64,000 bases of DNA from Skeletonema tropicum. Its lineage: Eukaryota > Bacillariophyta > Thalassiosirophyceae > Thalassiosirales > Thalassiosiraceae. The stretch lies in assembly GCA_037178625.1 (NCBI GenBank), contig CM074134.1, positions 620,001 through 684,000 on the forward strand, written 5' to 3'. Below, one piece after another: positions 53,460 to 64,000 of this stretch. Below the pieces are notes generated by a model. It was not told where the DNA came from. It saw only the letters and a program-made list of their open reading frames with translations, and made no database searches. The translations under genes were made by a program, and so were the position numbers. The number at the start of each line of letters is the position of its first letter. Position 1 is the stretch's first letter.

Positions 53460-56112
53460 TCAGTAGAACTTTGTCGCTTTCTTTCGCAGCAACACCAACC
53501 CAGAGAGGCGGAAGGCTACGAACAAGCTCCACAATATCCCCCAATACAGTGGCTTCTCGTCTTCGTCTACCTGATTCACTTCAAGTAAGTTTGCGCAGAT
53601 GTTGGGCTCGCCAGGTCCATAATATTGATTGTTTTCATTCTTTGCACAGTCTCCAAACTCCGCAAGCAGAGCAAGTCGTACGCCGTACGTGAGAGAGCAA
53701 AGATACTGCGCCCATTGCAACCATGCTGGGATGAGATCAGTTCTAACAAAGAAGCCGGCAAAAAGAAGTTGTGGTACGAAGAGGAGAGGGAGGAACTCAG
53801 TCGCCATTTTGGGATCCTCGACTGCGCAACCAAGTAGGACTGCGACAGCTGTACTCGACACTGAAAGAGCAGGAAAGCAGAGTTAGGTTGAAATTGAGAG
53901 CCGACTTCTTGGCAGCATAGGTTGATGAAAAAGCTAAGACTTACTTGCTAACCCATACTCAATGATGAAGAACTTGAAAAAGCCAGCTTGGAGATCCACC
54001 ATGAAGTAGGCGATAAGCAGCTAAAATGCAGAAGACCACACATTAGTTAGCAAACATCTAAAGTCTCAAAAACAGAGATGGCGAATGAACAACTTACCAA
54101 GATTATGATTTGGAGGAATGTAATCAAAGCCTCCGTTGCCAACCGAGACATAAAGTATGCTATCACTCCGTAGTGATTAGTTGAATATTCTCGTAAAAAT
54201 ACGGGTCTTTCCTCGGGGAACGAGAGTAACGTTGGCATCGCAGTCCCAAACATACTCATCATGAGAATCATTACCATTGCCCCAAAGTGAGAGTTGAACT
54301 CCGATAGGTCAGTAAAACTCGATGGATTGCCAACCCCAAAGAAGATGTTTCCAACTAACAAACTCAAGAATGTAGTGAATGCAAAGCGTGCTCCAACTCC
54401 TTTCTTATTCCTTGTTGTATGTATAAGCTCTCGCTTTAACAACATCAATGACTCTGTACCAAAACCTACATGCTTCCACTCATCATCGCTGATATCACTA
54501 TGTGCTGAAACGCCAAGAGACTCCAACAACTCCTTCTCTTCTCTTGGAACAATCGCCTCCGGTAGATTGCGTTCATCTTTTGCAAAGAAACCTTCTCTCA
54601 ATAGCTGCTCTTGGGAATACTGCTGAGCAACTTCCATTATATGATCGGCGGGATTGTAGTTTGGAGGCATTGGATGGTTGTGTTTCGAGAAGAATGCAGG
54701 AACATCGTTGACTTTTCCTTGATACATCACCATTCCTTTGTTCAAGAGAATCAGGCGATCAAATGAGTTGAAAACATCTGACGACGGTTGATGTATAGTA
54801 AATAGGACAGAACTCCCGGCGTTGGCAATTTTCTTCAAAACTTTAATTACTTGCATTGCCGAGAATGAGTCGAGCCCACTTGTAGGCTCTGATAAGGAGG
54901 CAAAGGAAGAGACAAAGATGTATTGTTTAGCAAGACAAAGTTGGTAGATATAAGGTAAAATCATAGAAACAGATGAGCGTCAGCTCACCATCCAAAAATA
55001 CCAGAGAAGGCTTCGTAACCAGCTCTACACCGACACTTGTCCTCTTCCTTTCACCACCCGATATTCCTTTGATAAGCTCTCCTCCAATCATTGTATCTGC
55101 ACAATCAAGTAGACCCAACTCCGATAACATCTTTTCAGTCAAGACTTCAATCTCCTCATCACTAGTAATTCTGGGCAGTCTCAATTTTGCACTGAAGCGA
55201 ATAGCCTCTCGAGGAGTTGCCGTGAAGGACAGTGAATCATCCTGTGCCACAAAGGCAATTTGTTTCCGAACGGCTATGTTTGTCGTGTCTACTAGATAAT
55301 TTTGCATGCTTATTTCGGATTGCACGTCAAGAGTGTTGTTGGATTTGGATCTTCCGGCTAGAATGTTTAGCAGAGATGTTTTGCCTAGAGACATCATAAT
55401 GTGCAAGATGTATATTGTGACGGGTAAGGACTATATAAGAACCAACTCCCATGTATGTAAAAAAGACACACTCTCTCATGTGCAGAAACCTAAATTAAAA
55501 CTCACCTGCTCCCGAAGGACCCATAATTGCAGTAATCTCACCCGGCGGCACCTCACCCCACACTGAATTAAGTAACTTCCGTTCCGACTGCTCACTATTC
55601 TTCTTCTTCGCTTTCAAGGTCATGTTAACATTCCGCCATATCAAAGCATTCCCATCTCGATAGGCGAAGGGATTTTGACGTTCTTCTGTTGTGGATGCAC
55701 GTCGTGAGGATGACATTGATGCACGTCGTGAGGATGACATTGACGCTGCATTATGAATCATCCCATCGTTGTTGGAAGTAGATTCTTTTGATGCCATTTT
55801 CACATCATCATCATGAGTATTTGTCACAGCTACGCTTTGACTATCCTCAGAAGATCGTTTGATTTGCGAAGGTAGTAATCCAGTATCACTATGCTCACTT
55901 ACACCATGCTTGCTTTTCTCTGTTGTTTCAATAAACTGGAGGAACTGATCGTAGCTGCTATTAGCATTGCCAGTTTCGACATCTACAGTGCCATTATCGC
56001 TGATATATCTTTCAATATCATCTGTTACCGAACTGGATGTGGAGAACTTGTCATACTTCTTTGTTGATGCTGATTCAGCAGCAGTAGCGGGAGAGTTATT
56101 TGCGACCGTCAT
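53460..56112 (-). CDS. ABC transporter, subfamily G half-transporter
   Basis: Five exons on the minus strand: 56112-55506, 55384-54989, 54888-54098, 54020-53945 and 53860-53460, all GT-AG, giving about 756 aa. Exon 1 is a long disordered Ser/Asn/Asp-rich N-terminus with an 8-residue repeat (SSSRRASM). The nucleotide-binding domain follows in WHITE order: Walker A GPSGAGKTSLLN across the first intron, signature ISGGERKRTSVGVE, Walker B SLVFLDEPTSGLDS across the second, and the H-loop TIHQPSSDVF. The membrane domain starts after VGFGTES with about six helices (FTTFLSLLVGNIFFGVG, MVMILMMSMFGTAMPTLL, ALITFLQIIIL, AVAVLLGCAVED...). Substrate unknown; sterol or lipid export is a usual guess. Confidence 0.9.
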
Positions 56113-58168
56113 GATTGATGGTAGGTTATCATTTTTTTATCATTCTACTTCTAATCTGTCGAAGCGGAATTGCCCTCTGCCTTGGTCCTCGCGTGCGGTT
56201 GATTGCAGTTGCTGTTATGAGTACTCCTATATCTGTCTCATCTCCTCAACTCGATGATGTGGAATTTTTTTTGTACGTAGGAACAGTCCAAGAAGCGGTA
56301 CCAAAGTGGCGCCATCGATCATCGAGCACATCACCACCATGGGATATCCGCCCGATTAGCGTACTTTACTACGCATGGTGCTATTATATATGAGACATAA
56401 TGCTCGGTATGTTTATATAGACATATATGAATGTATGCTGCAGCTTGATATGTAACGATATTTAAATGCGATGAAAATAAAAGCCAATTAGTGCACATGG
56501 ATGTGGATCCTCAACTCCTCTTGAGCAATGAACGATGGTGTTATAACAAATATTTCAGCACTACCGACACCAAACACTTTTGAATTAACGACTATTGAGT
56601 TATGGTATGGATGTGTATATCTTTCTGTTGAATAATGTACGAGGCTTACAGATCCGTGTCATTCGACATATATTCATGTAGATAAACATCCATCTCAGAA
56701 GAGAGAATTCATTGTGTACATTCCAACGATGCCAGCAGTGATCATATGCAGATATGTCCGTCGAACATTACTTCAATGAATTCGAAGAGCCTTAACAAGC
56801 CGATGACGATTCCACTCCAATCTATTCAAATGACAGCCTTCATAGAAAACAACATATGAACCTATTCCACCTTAATCGAACTACGAGTTACCCAGCCACG
56901 GCCCTGCCTATTCAAACAAATACAAATACAAATACAATATTTGTTGTCTCGTTGTTATCGGGTGGTAACATTGATTTCAATGCCGAAACCATTGGAGTTT
57001 GTCCGAGAAAATGGCAGTGTGTCGGGCTGGGCGGTAGGGCCAAGGTTGAGTTCGCCGATGGTAGTGTAAGCAGTGGAATCGGATCTCTATTGACAACTCC
57101 ACATTACAAAACGATTCATCAATAACATCGAGGCCGTCCGAGGGCCTTATCTGTCTCGTAATCATTAAAGAGCTTGGGATAGAACATTGAAATGATTGAC
57201 TTTTGTGTTTGTGTTCATATGATGATGTATCAGCCAAATATGGTGCCCAACGGAGTTATAAAGCGCTGACTAGTCGCTACCAACAGACCACACCGACACC
57301 CGATGTCTATCTGTTGAAGTAGCAGTGAGGATTGGCAGAGAGACGTCTATATTCTTGGTGTTACCGGCGTAGTATTGGACGACATATCGGGAGGTTTGCG
57401 CTTCTTCTGGTTGACTTTTTCTCATGTGACGCTTACATGAGGTATCAAAAAGTGCATTACGCGGCCTAGCCAGTAAGTTGCCTCATAACTTCAGCTGCAG
57501 GCAGTTATATAGCACGTAATGCAAATCTGTGTACTTCAGAAGATACGATTTTTACCGCTATGCCCTCAACATGGTGTTTTGGTTCATTTCTTCATGATGT
57601 GTGATTATGTTTGTGCTGCGAAATCGTGCGTGGAGTAAAAGAGGCGGGATTTTTTGTGAAATATTATATTTTTCTAATTTTGGCGGAAAGGGAGTGCCGT
57701 TATCTATCTTGTATGGGAGATACGTAGGAATCTGGCTCATCGAGTTGAGGTGATGAGACAGCTATATGAGTGTATCTTTAGGCCTCCGCTGTTGCTGTTC
57801 TGTTTTCTGTTCGTTAGGTACTTAGGTAAGATTAGGCCCAGCGTAAGGATGTACTTAGGCCTTCGTTGCTGATCGGAGATTCTTTTCGGCTACCAGAGAG
57901 GAGCGAGCCTCTCTCTCTCTAGAGGAGTAGAGGAGTACCGAGTTGATTTGAGTTTGAGTTGTTTGGTGATCATCATCAGTTAAGTACGTCAGTAAACATA
58001 GATTGAGCTTTCGATGCATGAGACACATCAAAATATATGTAAATCAAAATACATAGGTATGTACTCCCAAAAAATACATCAATATAAGTATGAGAGTTAC
58101 GAAATAATTGTTTTTATAGAGGGTTATCCTTCATGTTCATGTTCTTCTAACAGGAGTATTCCAATACA
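56113..58168. other. Two-kilobase region without recognisable gene
   Basis: Holds the CAAAGTGGCGCCATCGATCA 20-mer at 56302-56321, shared with 30234-30253, and a CT-rich stretch at about 57910-57920. An 89-codon open frame at 56856-57125 has no support. Otherwise nothing seen. Confidence 0.45.
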
Positions 58169-58448
58169 TACCCTGATTTATGGTGATAACGAGACTGGTC
58201 TCGTTTTGACTTTTTGCCTGGTCTCGTTACCAAGGCCACCTCGAGACACTAGTCTCGTTATTGAAAAATGGTCTCGTTATCAAGAAGAGATCTCGTTTCT
58301 CCTATAAACAACCCTACAAACAGCACGTATTTACACGTGAACTAGTCTCGTTTTCACCTGTTGATGGACTTGTCTCGTTATCAAAACAAGACTCGATCAC
58401 TGGTCTCGTTTTCTGGAAGTGGTCTCGTTATCACCATAAATCAGGGTA
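58169..58448. mobile_element. MITE with 27-bp terminal inverted repeats and TA ends
   Basis: Positions 58169-58195 and 58422-58448 are perfect inverted copies; each starts with TA CCCTGATTTATGG. If TA is the target duplication, the unit is of Tc1/mariner (Stowaway) type. The interior holds about nine copies of TCTCGTT (GGTCTCGTTATC-like), which is the inner end of the terminal repeat. No coding potential. Confidence 0.75.
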
Positions 58449-58501
58449 CTTACTATGTTTTTACATTTTTTGTAGATACTGAAGTTGGTGAAGGTTGCTA
58501 A

Positions 58502-59479
58502 TAGAGTGTCCACACAAAGCTAAATTTGTAACAAATTTGTAATAAATTTGTAATACATTTGTAGTTGCAAATTTGACGAGTTTTGTGTGTCCACACAGCT
58601 TTCCAAATTTGCAGTTAGTCACTCTCAGATTTTTGGGGGCTCGACGAATTCCTAGGAAATAGTCGAATACCATCACACATCATCTCCTCATTGAATCATC
58701 GGCCACAAGTAGTACGCCTCATCGATACAAAGATACGTCATATACTACTACGTGAACCATGTCAGGACGTAGGCGGCGTCGTCAAGATGCCGACGACGAA
58801 GACGAGGAGGAGATACTTCAATTCGGTGAGCGCCGCGCAGGCCGCGAGTTATCTTGGGAGTATCGAGATTCTAGCTCTCTGTCACCAATTGAGAGGATGG
58901 AGCAAGCTATGCATTATCGCGTTGCTGCCAATATGATAGAGTTTTCTACTCAATTCCTTCTTATTATTGCCGTCCTATTCGCTCCGCGGTATTGGCTGCC
59001 GCTGCAACATTGAGGTGAAGGTTGTTGAGAGGAGCAGCAGCTGCAGCACCAGAGGAGCGATGCGGCCTCCCAACGCCAGAAGGAGAGACGAGGGATGGAA
59101 AGCTACCACCAGCAGGGTGATTATTTGGAGCAGAGGGATTGGTCGAAGACATGAGGAGAACAGCTTGGTGATAAAATGGACTTGCCATTATTTATGAGCA
59201 CATCTATTTTATGGACGGAGCGATCGGAGTGATCATCGTGTCCAGAAAGACGCTGAAGATGGTCTTGGAGACAGCTGCTCAGTGACGTGTCAAAATTTAG
59301 GGCGCATTTTAGGGGGCAATTGGTACATACGGAGGAATTGGTATGATTCCAAATTTGTAGGTTTTTCTACAATTGTTACAAAATCCTACAAATTTGTAAT
59401 TTGAGATTTTGCAAATTTGTAAGCCATGCTTACAAATTGTACAAAATTTCCTACAAATTTGCCGTGTGTGGACACTCTA
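58502..59479. mobile_element. 0.98-kb element with short terminal inverted repeats
   Basis: TAGAGTGTCCACAC at 58502 recurs inverted as GTGGACACTCTA ending at 59479. AAT or TA flanks both ends as possible target duplication. Both subterminal regions are rich in CAAATTTGTA-type A/T words, inverted relative to each other. One short open frame (58759-59013) lies inside. Confidence 0.6.
58759..59013 (+). CDS. Short open frame within the 0.98-kb element
   Basis: 84 codons from an ATG at 58759. The N-terminus is very basic then acidic (MSGRRRRRQDADDEDEEEILQFGE), and the C-terminus has a hydrophobic segment (STQFLLIIAVLFAPRYW). I do not recognise it and it has no catalytic motif. It may be a degenerate or accidental frame. 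Confidence 0.3.
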   Translation: MSGRRRRRQDADDEDEEEILQFGERRAGRELSWEYRDSSSLSPIERMEQAMHYRVAANMIEFSTQFLLIIAVLFAPRYWLPLQH

Positions 59480-59644
59480 ATTCAATTTCATTTACCCTAT
59501 CACAAATCACAATTATCAGGTATGTACCAGGTAGAGTGAGTTAGTGTTGAAAAATTTCACCCTTTTTGAGATTTGTGAAAGTTACAGGGTGAAATTTCAG
59601 GAATTTCAAGGGAATTTCAAAAACAAATTTCACTACAGCTTATT

Positions 59645-60277
59645 CTAAACTGAAGACCACACAATTTCTCTTGTACGAACACTCACAATCCAACCAGCCA
59701 CCACACTCTCAAAGCGTCTCAGAATCCTCTTCCCAAGCACCTTCTTCGCATGCATGATATGATGAAGGTTTTCATATCTTCGAAGAAGGGCAATTCCAGT
59801 GCCATCCTTCATCCTATTCTGGACCTTAGTAAGAATGGTGTGCTTCAAAGGTTTGGCCCGACGTTCGCAATCCATAGACCCCACCGCTCCCATGGACAGT
59901 AGAGGCTTTGCAACGAGTCGATAGAAGTCGGACATTCCTGCGTAACACTCAAACCACCCCAAGCGTCCAGAAATAGCACCAGTCCTCTTGCATACTTTAC
60001 CACTTCTTTGATACTGAAAGACTTGTTACTCTTTTCCAGTTCCTCAGAAGATGGAACCAGCGGAAGTGGATCTGCAAAAGAATGATACCAGTCATTCGAC
60101 TGAGTATATCAAGTTCTCGAAATCCTTGAGCACTCTCTTCTGCATCTCGTCCAAACCATCAACACCCAAGGCCACATACCACTCAATCATCTTTCTCACA
60201 AGTGCGGCCTTGTTTGTCTGCAGGTAGAATACATTCCTCCAGGCACGAGACTTGGGGTCACAGAGGAAAGCCATCAA
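59645..60277 (-). pseudogene. Transposase-like remnant
   Basis: Two minus-strand fragments (60277-60092 and 59962-59645). The second reads SMGAVGSMDCERRAKPLKHTILTKVQNRMKDGTGIALLRRYENL, similar in pattern to the C-terminal dimerisation part of hAT-like transposases (a conserved E/R block followed by NRM and LLR). The first has a helical, charged stretch (DGLDEMQKRVLKDFENLIYSVE). Both are broken by stops between. Family is tentative. Confidence 0.45.
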
Positions 60278-60303
60278 GTGATGCTCATCGAGTAAGCCAA
60301 CCT

Positions 60304-60546
60304 TGTTAGAATAGACGATATAGGAGTTTGTCCCAGCGGTAGTCGCACCGGGACCGCTTACTCCTTACTTGGCTTGTTCTAGCTCGACTCTCGACGGCAC
60401 GTCGACCAACGCTCTTGTCCGCCCGAATACACTATAGAAGTAAATAGTAAAACCCCCTTTACTGTGTGGTGTTGTTCCATATAACGTACGCCCTTAGGCG
60501 GTTGGAACGGCATCCACTAAACACTTCTATTACCGTAATTGTAACA
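60304..60546 (+). mobile_element. Candidate 5' LTR of a copia-type retrotransposon
   Basis: Starts TGTTAGA and ends TGTAACA, a typical TGTTA...TAACA pair, just before the gag-like frame. The 3' LTR is outside the window, so identity to it cannot be tested. Confidence 0.5.
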
Positions 60547-60584
60547 GTTCATCAGCCTGTTCTACGGCTGAAATCTTGTCTACG

Positions 60585-61145
60585 ATGGCAAACGACAATC
60601 CATCATCCGTTGATGGCTCCGCCTCATCCGACACAGAGATACTCAAGCAACTAGTTAAGAAAAATGCCAAAGCCACCAAAGCGCTCGTGAGCAAGCTGGA
60701 GGAATTGACTACTACGTTGTCTACGGGTCTCTCTACTTTGTCAGATACTTTGAAAAACGTTGGATCTCTTGAATCTGTGGTGACATCTTGTGATGGGATT
60801 GCTGCGCAATTGACTGCCATCAATTCTTTTTACACTCAATCTGGCCAGACTTGGAAGTCCTGCCCCGGCGATCTCGCAAAGATTGCTACCGCCATGGACA
60901 CTTCCTCGTCGGCCTCAACGAAGATGTCTTCGGCAACGAATCCTCATTCGCGCCCTATTACCTTAGCAACCACAACAGGAGTGAAGGGATGGCTAGCAGG
61001 CGTTGATTTGCCCGCTCATATTCCAGTCGATATCCACGTTGGTCCTGAAGCTAAAGCCCTATTCAGAGTGCTCCTTGAGCATCTGGACGTTTGTGGGTTT
61101 GGCAGTCTCCTCCGGTCAATTTGTCAACTTTGTGCTCGCAGCTAG
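60585..61145 (+). CDS. Gag-like N-terminal open frame of the retrotransposon
   Basis: 186 aa from an ATG at 60585, opening MANDNPSSVDGSASSDTEILKQLVKKNAKATKALVSKLEEL, a Ser/Thr-rich helical stretch that may form a coiled coil. It stops at 61145, and the same polypeptide seems to go on in another frame (FVLAARSHSAQ). No zinc knuckle is visible. Position after the LTR supports a gag role. Confidence 0.5.
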   Translation: MANDNPSSVDGSASSDTEILKQLVKKNAKATKALVSKLEELTTTLSTGLSTLSDTLKNVGSLESVVTSCDGIAAQLTAINSFYTQSGQTWKSCPGDLAKIATAMDTSSSASTKMSSATNPHSRPITLATTTGVKGWLAGVDLPAHIPVDIHVGPEAKALFRVLLEHLDVCGFGSLLRSICQLCARS

Positions 61146-61968
61146 GAGTCATTCCGCTCAGTACTTGATCGTCCGAATAAATTAGCATTCAGCCCTACTT
61201 CGATGATCTCCACCGACGGAATTGTTTTCCTGCAGCGAAGGGAGAATGTTCGTCCCTAGGATTTTATCCCGCAAAGACCAACTGTAACCAACCAACACAA
61301 CTGTAGCTATGGCCGTTCCTTCCCTGCCGGTTGGAAGGGGGGGGGACGTAGTGATGATGGTGTTACGCTTGAGAATTCACATTCCACGATCTATTGATGC
61401 TGTATTCGCTTGGAAACTTCTTTATCTCGATGTGACTCTTTCTGGATCGATGAATCGATGCACTCAACCATACAGTGTCTGATGAATGATTCTTCAGCAT
61501 TGCGTGGCAGATCTTCTGATCACAGCTTCGTTATCATCCACGAGGGAGAAAGATAAGTTCAAGCATGAGTTTGTATAGCTGATCGCGTTGAGTCTTATCA
61601 GAGTAGTCTAATGGATCGCATAAGTTGTTCGGAAATCGCGCTTACTGCATGGCTCCTTGAAGGGATATTGAGCGCACTTTTCGCCTATATCCAGTAGGAT
61701 CATGATGGGTTCAAGTGGTCTCTGTTCGGTCTCCTTTAGATGGCAACGATAGACAAGAAATTAAGAATTTAAGTTGTACCCGGCTTTGTGAAAGCAATGC
61801 CACCTTTTCTCTCGTTCAGTTCATTTGCTTTATTTTGCAGCAGTGACGATTTTTGGTAGCCCGTACCTCTGCGGTAGGCAGTGGAGTTCCTGGTAGCCTC
61901 GAGTACACGAGATTCAAGCCAAAACATGTGCAAACTAATCTTGGCCTGCTTGGAAGTTATGTGCTTGA
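61146..61968 (+). other. Decayed gag-pol junction
   Basis: Open frames here are short and change frame; a G9-10 run lies at about 61337-61346. It is likely degenerate gag sequence of the same element. Confidence 0.4.
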
Positions 61969-64000
61969 TTGCATTCTTTGGATCGGGCGAACGTTGCGTG
62001 TCTACGGGTTGGAAGTCCTTCTCCGACATGCCGATCAATTTGGATGATATTATGCAATCCCGAGGGAGATCCTCCTTCCAAGCGTGCGAGGAAGTATTCG
62101 GCACGGCAGGAAGAGCTTAATGATTGCCACATATCTTTACGTCCCACGAATTCGAAGCTTAATGTTTTCACTTCCTATCAAGTTGGTGGTGCTCATGTGC
62201 ATTTGGCTTCACCCCTCAATCGGCAGGTTAGTCTTGGAGTTACAGCTGCTATTGATTCTGCTACTGTGTTCCCGTATTTCGACGACCCGCTCAGACTTTC
62301 AGTAGTGTATGCATACGTTGCCAAGAGTATTAAGGAACCACCCGACTGCGCGTTGCAGTACTTATGGGCGATGTCCTGGCATTTCTTTTGGGCATTCATT
62401 TACGTTGTTAAGGGTTACTGCAGGTTGAGGTACAATTTGGAGTGCAAGTACATTGCGCAGCTTTTTGGACAGGAGTTTCCGGATACAACTAGCTCGCAGG
62501 ATACTTTGAAGGTGCATTGCTTAGCTACTGGTGGAGCTCCCAAGCAGGAAATCATCTCTTTCGACACAGATGGCATTCCGTTTATAGTGGACTCAGGCGC
62601 TGACTGCATTATAAGCAATGTTCGTGCTCTTTTCAAGGATTTGTCTGCTATCTCAACGGTGGTCCACACTGCTAGCGGTCCTGACACCCGCACTCGTTAC
62701 CAAGGTATTTTCATGCTACAGCTTCCAGATGACAACGGGGTTATTCATAGCTACGAGGTTCCTGGATGCGTCTATGACCCATACACCTCGTACAATATTC
62801 TCGGTGTTAGCAAGCTTAGCAAGTTCTTCGGGGATAAGTCAACTTCCAACGACCCCCGAGACAAAGACGGTACGAAAGCAGATTCTGGTGGCACGCGAAC
62901 GCATCTTGTGTGGGATCATGAGCAGCATGAATTGCATTTTCTGCATCCTTCTAGAGAGTACGGCCTTCCGATCCTTCATTTGTACAAAGGTACTTCGACT
63001 TTTCAAGCATTCTGCTCGAGATATTTCCCTTTCTATAACGAGGCGGTTCATTATGCCTTCTCCTCCGCTTACTCTGTGGCTCCAGTTTCTTCAGAGGTAG
63101 CTTCGGTGAACGAGGGAGATGATATGGATAAGGACGAAGTTGGCGGTGACGAGTGGTATACACCCGATGTGTGTGCTCCATGCGGTCCTCAACCTCAGCA
63201 GAAAGGCTCTAAGATATTCAAATCAGTCGAATGGTTTTAAGTTAGGCGAGAGTGTGCTGTACGTCAAGTTCGTAAAGGACAGGAAGAAGGGGAAGAAAAC
63301 TAAGACGCGTGTGTCCACGATTTCAGCAGTTTACGAGGGAGTCAACGCAGATGGGAAGACTCATATTATTCGTCTGGCAGATGGTACGAAGATGACAGTT
63401 CATGACTGTTACCTTCAGAAGCACCTTCAACCATCGTTTGACAATATTCCACAGACTCCTCTCGATTATAAGAAAGAAGTGGGCGTAGGCATTTCGCAGG
63501 AGGAAGCGCAGCGCCTGGCTAGACCTAAGGCATTGTCGCCAGTGCAGCAGGAGTTACTTTCTTGGCATCACCGTCTTTACCACCTTAAGTTCAAGCGTAT
63601 CTTCACGCTTGCTCGTTTGGGAATCCTTCCTAAGCCTAAGTCCCTTTTGGAGTGTGAGAAAACAGCACCTTTTTGTCTAGAATGTCAATTTGGTCAGGCC
63701 AAGCGTCGGGCTTGGAGATTTAAAGGAAAGAAATCTGGTTCAATTCAGAAGAAATCCGAGACCAAACCAGGGGATGGCGTATCGGTGGATCAAATCGTTA
63801 GTGCCCAGCCAGGGCTGGTTCCTCAGATGAGTGGTTTTCTTACGCACGATAGACTCTGGGGAGCAACAACATTTGTCGACCATGTGAGTGATTACGTTTA
63901 CGTCCATCTTATGTAAGAATTTCTCTATTGAGGAAACTCTATCAGCGAAGAAAGCCTTTGAGAAGATCTTTTCGGGGGCAGATTGTGAGGTCCGGTCATA
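61969..64000 (+). CDS. Copia-type Pol: protease, GAG-pre-integrase and start of integrase (partial, frame-broken)
   Basis: The frame 61969-63240 contains the retroviral-type aspartic protease motif FIVDSGADCIIS (at about 62580) and a downstream strand NILGVSKLSKFF. The frame 63119-63916 gives the GAG-pre-integrase domain with the integrase zinc module SWHHRLYHLKFKRIFTLARLGILPK and FCLECQFGQAKR, followed by the start of the integrase core (DQIVSAQPGLVPQ; ATTFVDHVSDYVYVHLM). The order protease-integrase before reverse transcriptase is that of Ty1/copia. Frame changes lie near 63210-63238 and at 63914, where dropping one T lets the integrase continue (KNFSIEETLSAKKAFEKIF). Reverse transcriptase and RNase H would lie to the right. 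Confidence 0.75.

Noticed and set aside
56856..57125. 89-codon open frame in the intergenic region
   Set aside because: No domain, no codon pattern and no flanking exons; not supported.

Overview
The window is nuclear DNA of a eukaryotic alga, most likely a diatom. Several proteins carry diatom-type plastid presequences: a signal peptide followed by an AFAP-like or ASAF-like cleavage motif (LCIB-like protein, SET methyltransferase, LepA, PsbM). A PsbM-like photosystem II subunit is nuclear encoded and split by an intron. Introns are short GT-AG introns, intergenic gaps are short, neighbouring genes are often divergent or convergent, and the right edge holds a copia-type retrotransposon. I cannot name the species.

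Positions 1-43,997 are a dense gene region. In order: the 3' part of a PUS7/TruD pseudouridine synthase; an EF-hand plus LCIB-type carbonic anhydrase-like gene; a membrane-anchored serine carboxypeptidase; a CLASP-like TOG protein; a small membrane protein; a pRiA4b-like/MYND protein; an unknown gene between inverted repeats; VPS41; a TMEM144-like transporter; an RluA-type pseudouridine synthase; an HMG-box methyltransferase; WDR24 (GATOR2); a GtrA-like membrane protein; a caspase-like/5'-nucleotidase fusion; an E2 enzyme; an LCAT/PDAT-like hydrolase; two tandem RING genes; a SET-like/TPR/2OG-oxygenase fusion; an HMG-box/histone-fold protein; a zinc-finger membrane protein; a gene with a broken frame; SF3B6; and a plastid SET methyltransferase.

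Positions 44,730-47,665 hold a satellite array of 16 units of about 171 or 186 bp. Then come plastid LepA, nuclear psbM, a decayed Ulp1-type protease gene and a five-exon ABCG transporter. From 56,113 on the DNA is mobile-element territory: a 280-bp TA-flanked MITE, a 0.98-kb element with terminal inverted repeats, a decayed transposase-like remnant, and the 5' part (LTR, gag-like, protease, integrase start) of a copia-type element.

Functionally the window mixes plastid biology (CO2 acquisition, photosystem II, plastid translation, protein methylation), endolysosomal and TORC1 control (VPS41, WDR24), RNA modification and splicing (PUS7, RluA, SF3B6) and chromatin (two HMG-box fusions, SET proteins). 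No operon-like functional grouping is seen.

Two themes deserve attention. One is several unusual multidomain fusions. The other is a run of frame breaks inside otherwise conserved proteins, mostly explained by one extra base. The null explanation is assembly error or pseudogene decay, but their consistent direction makes them worth checking against reads and transcripts.
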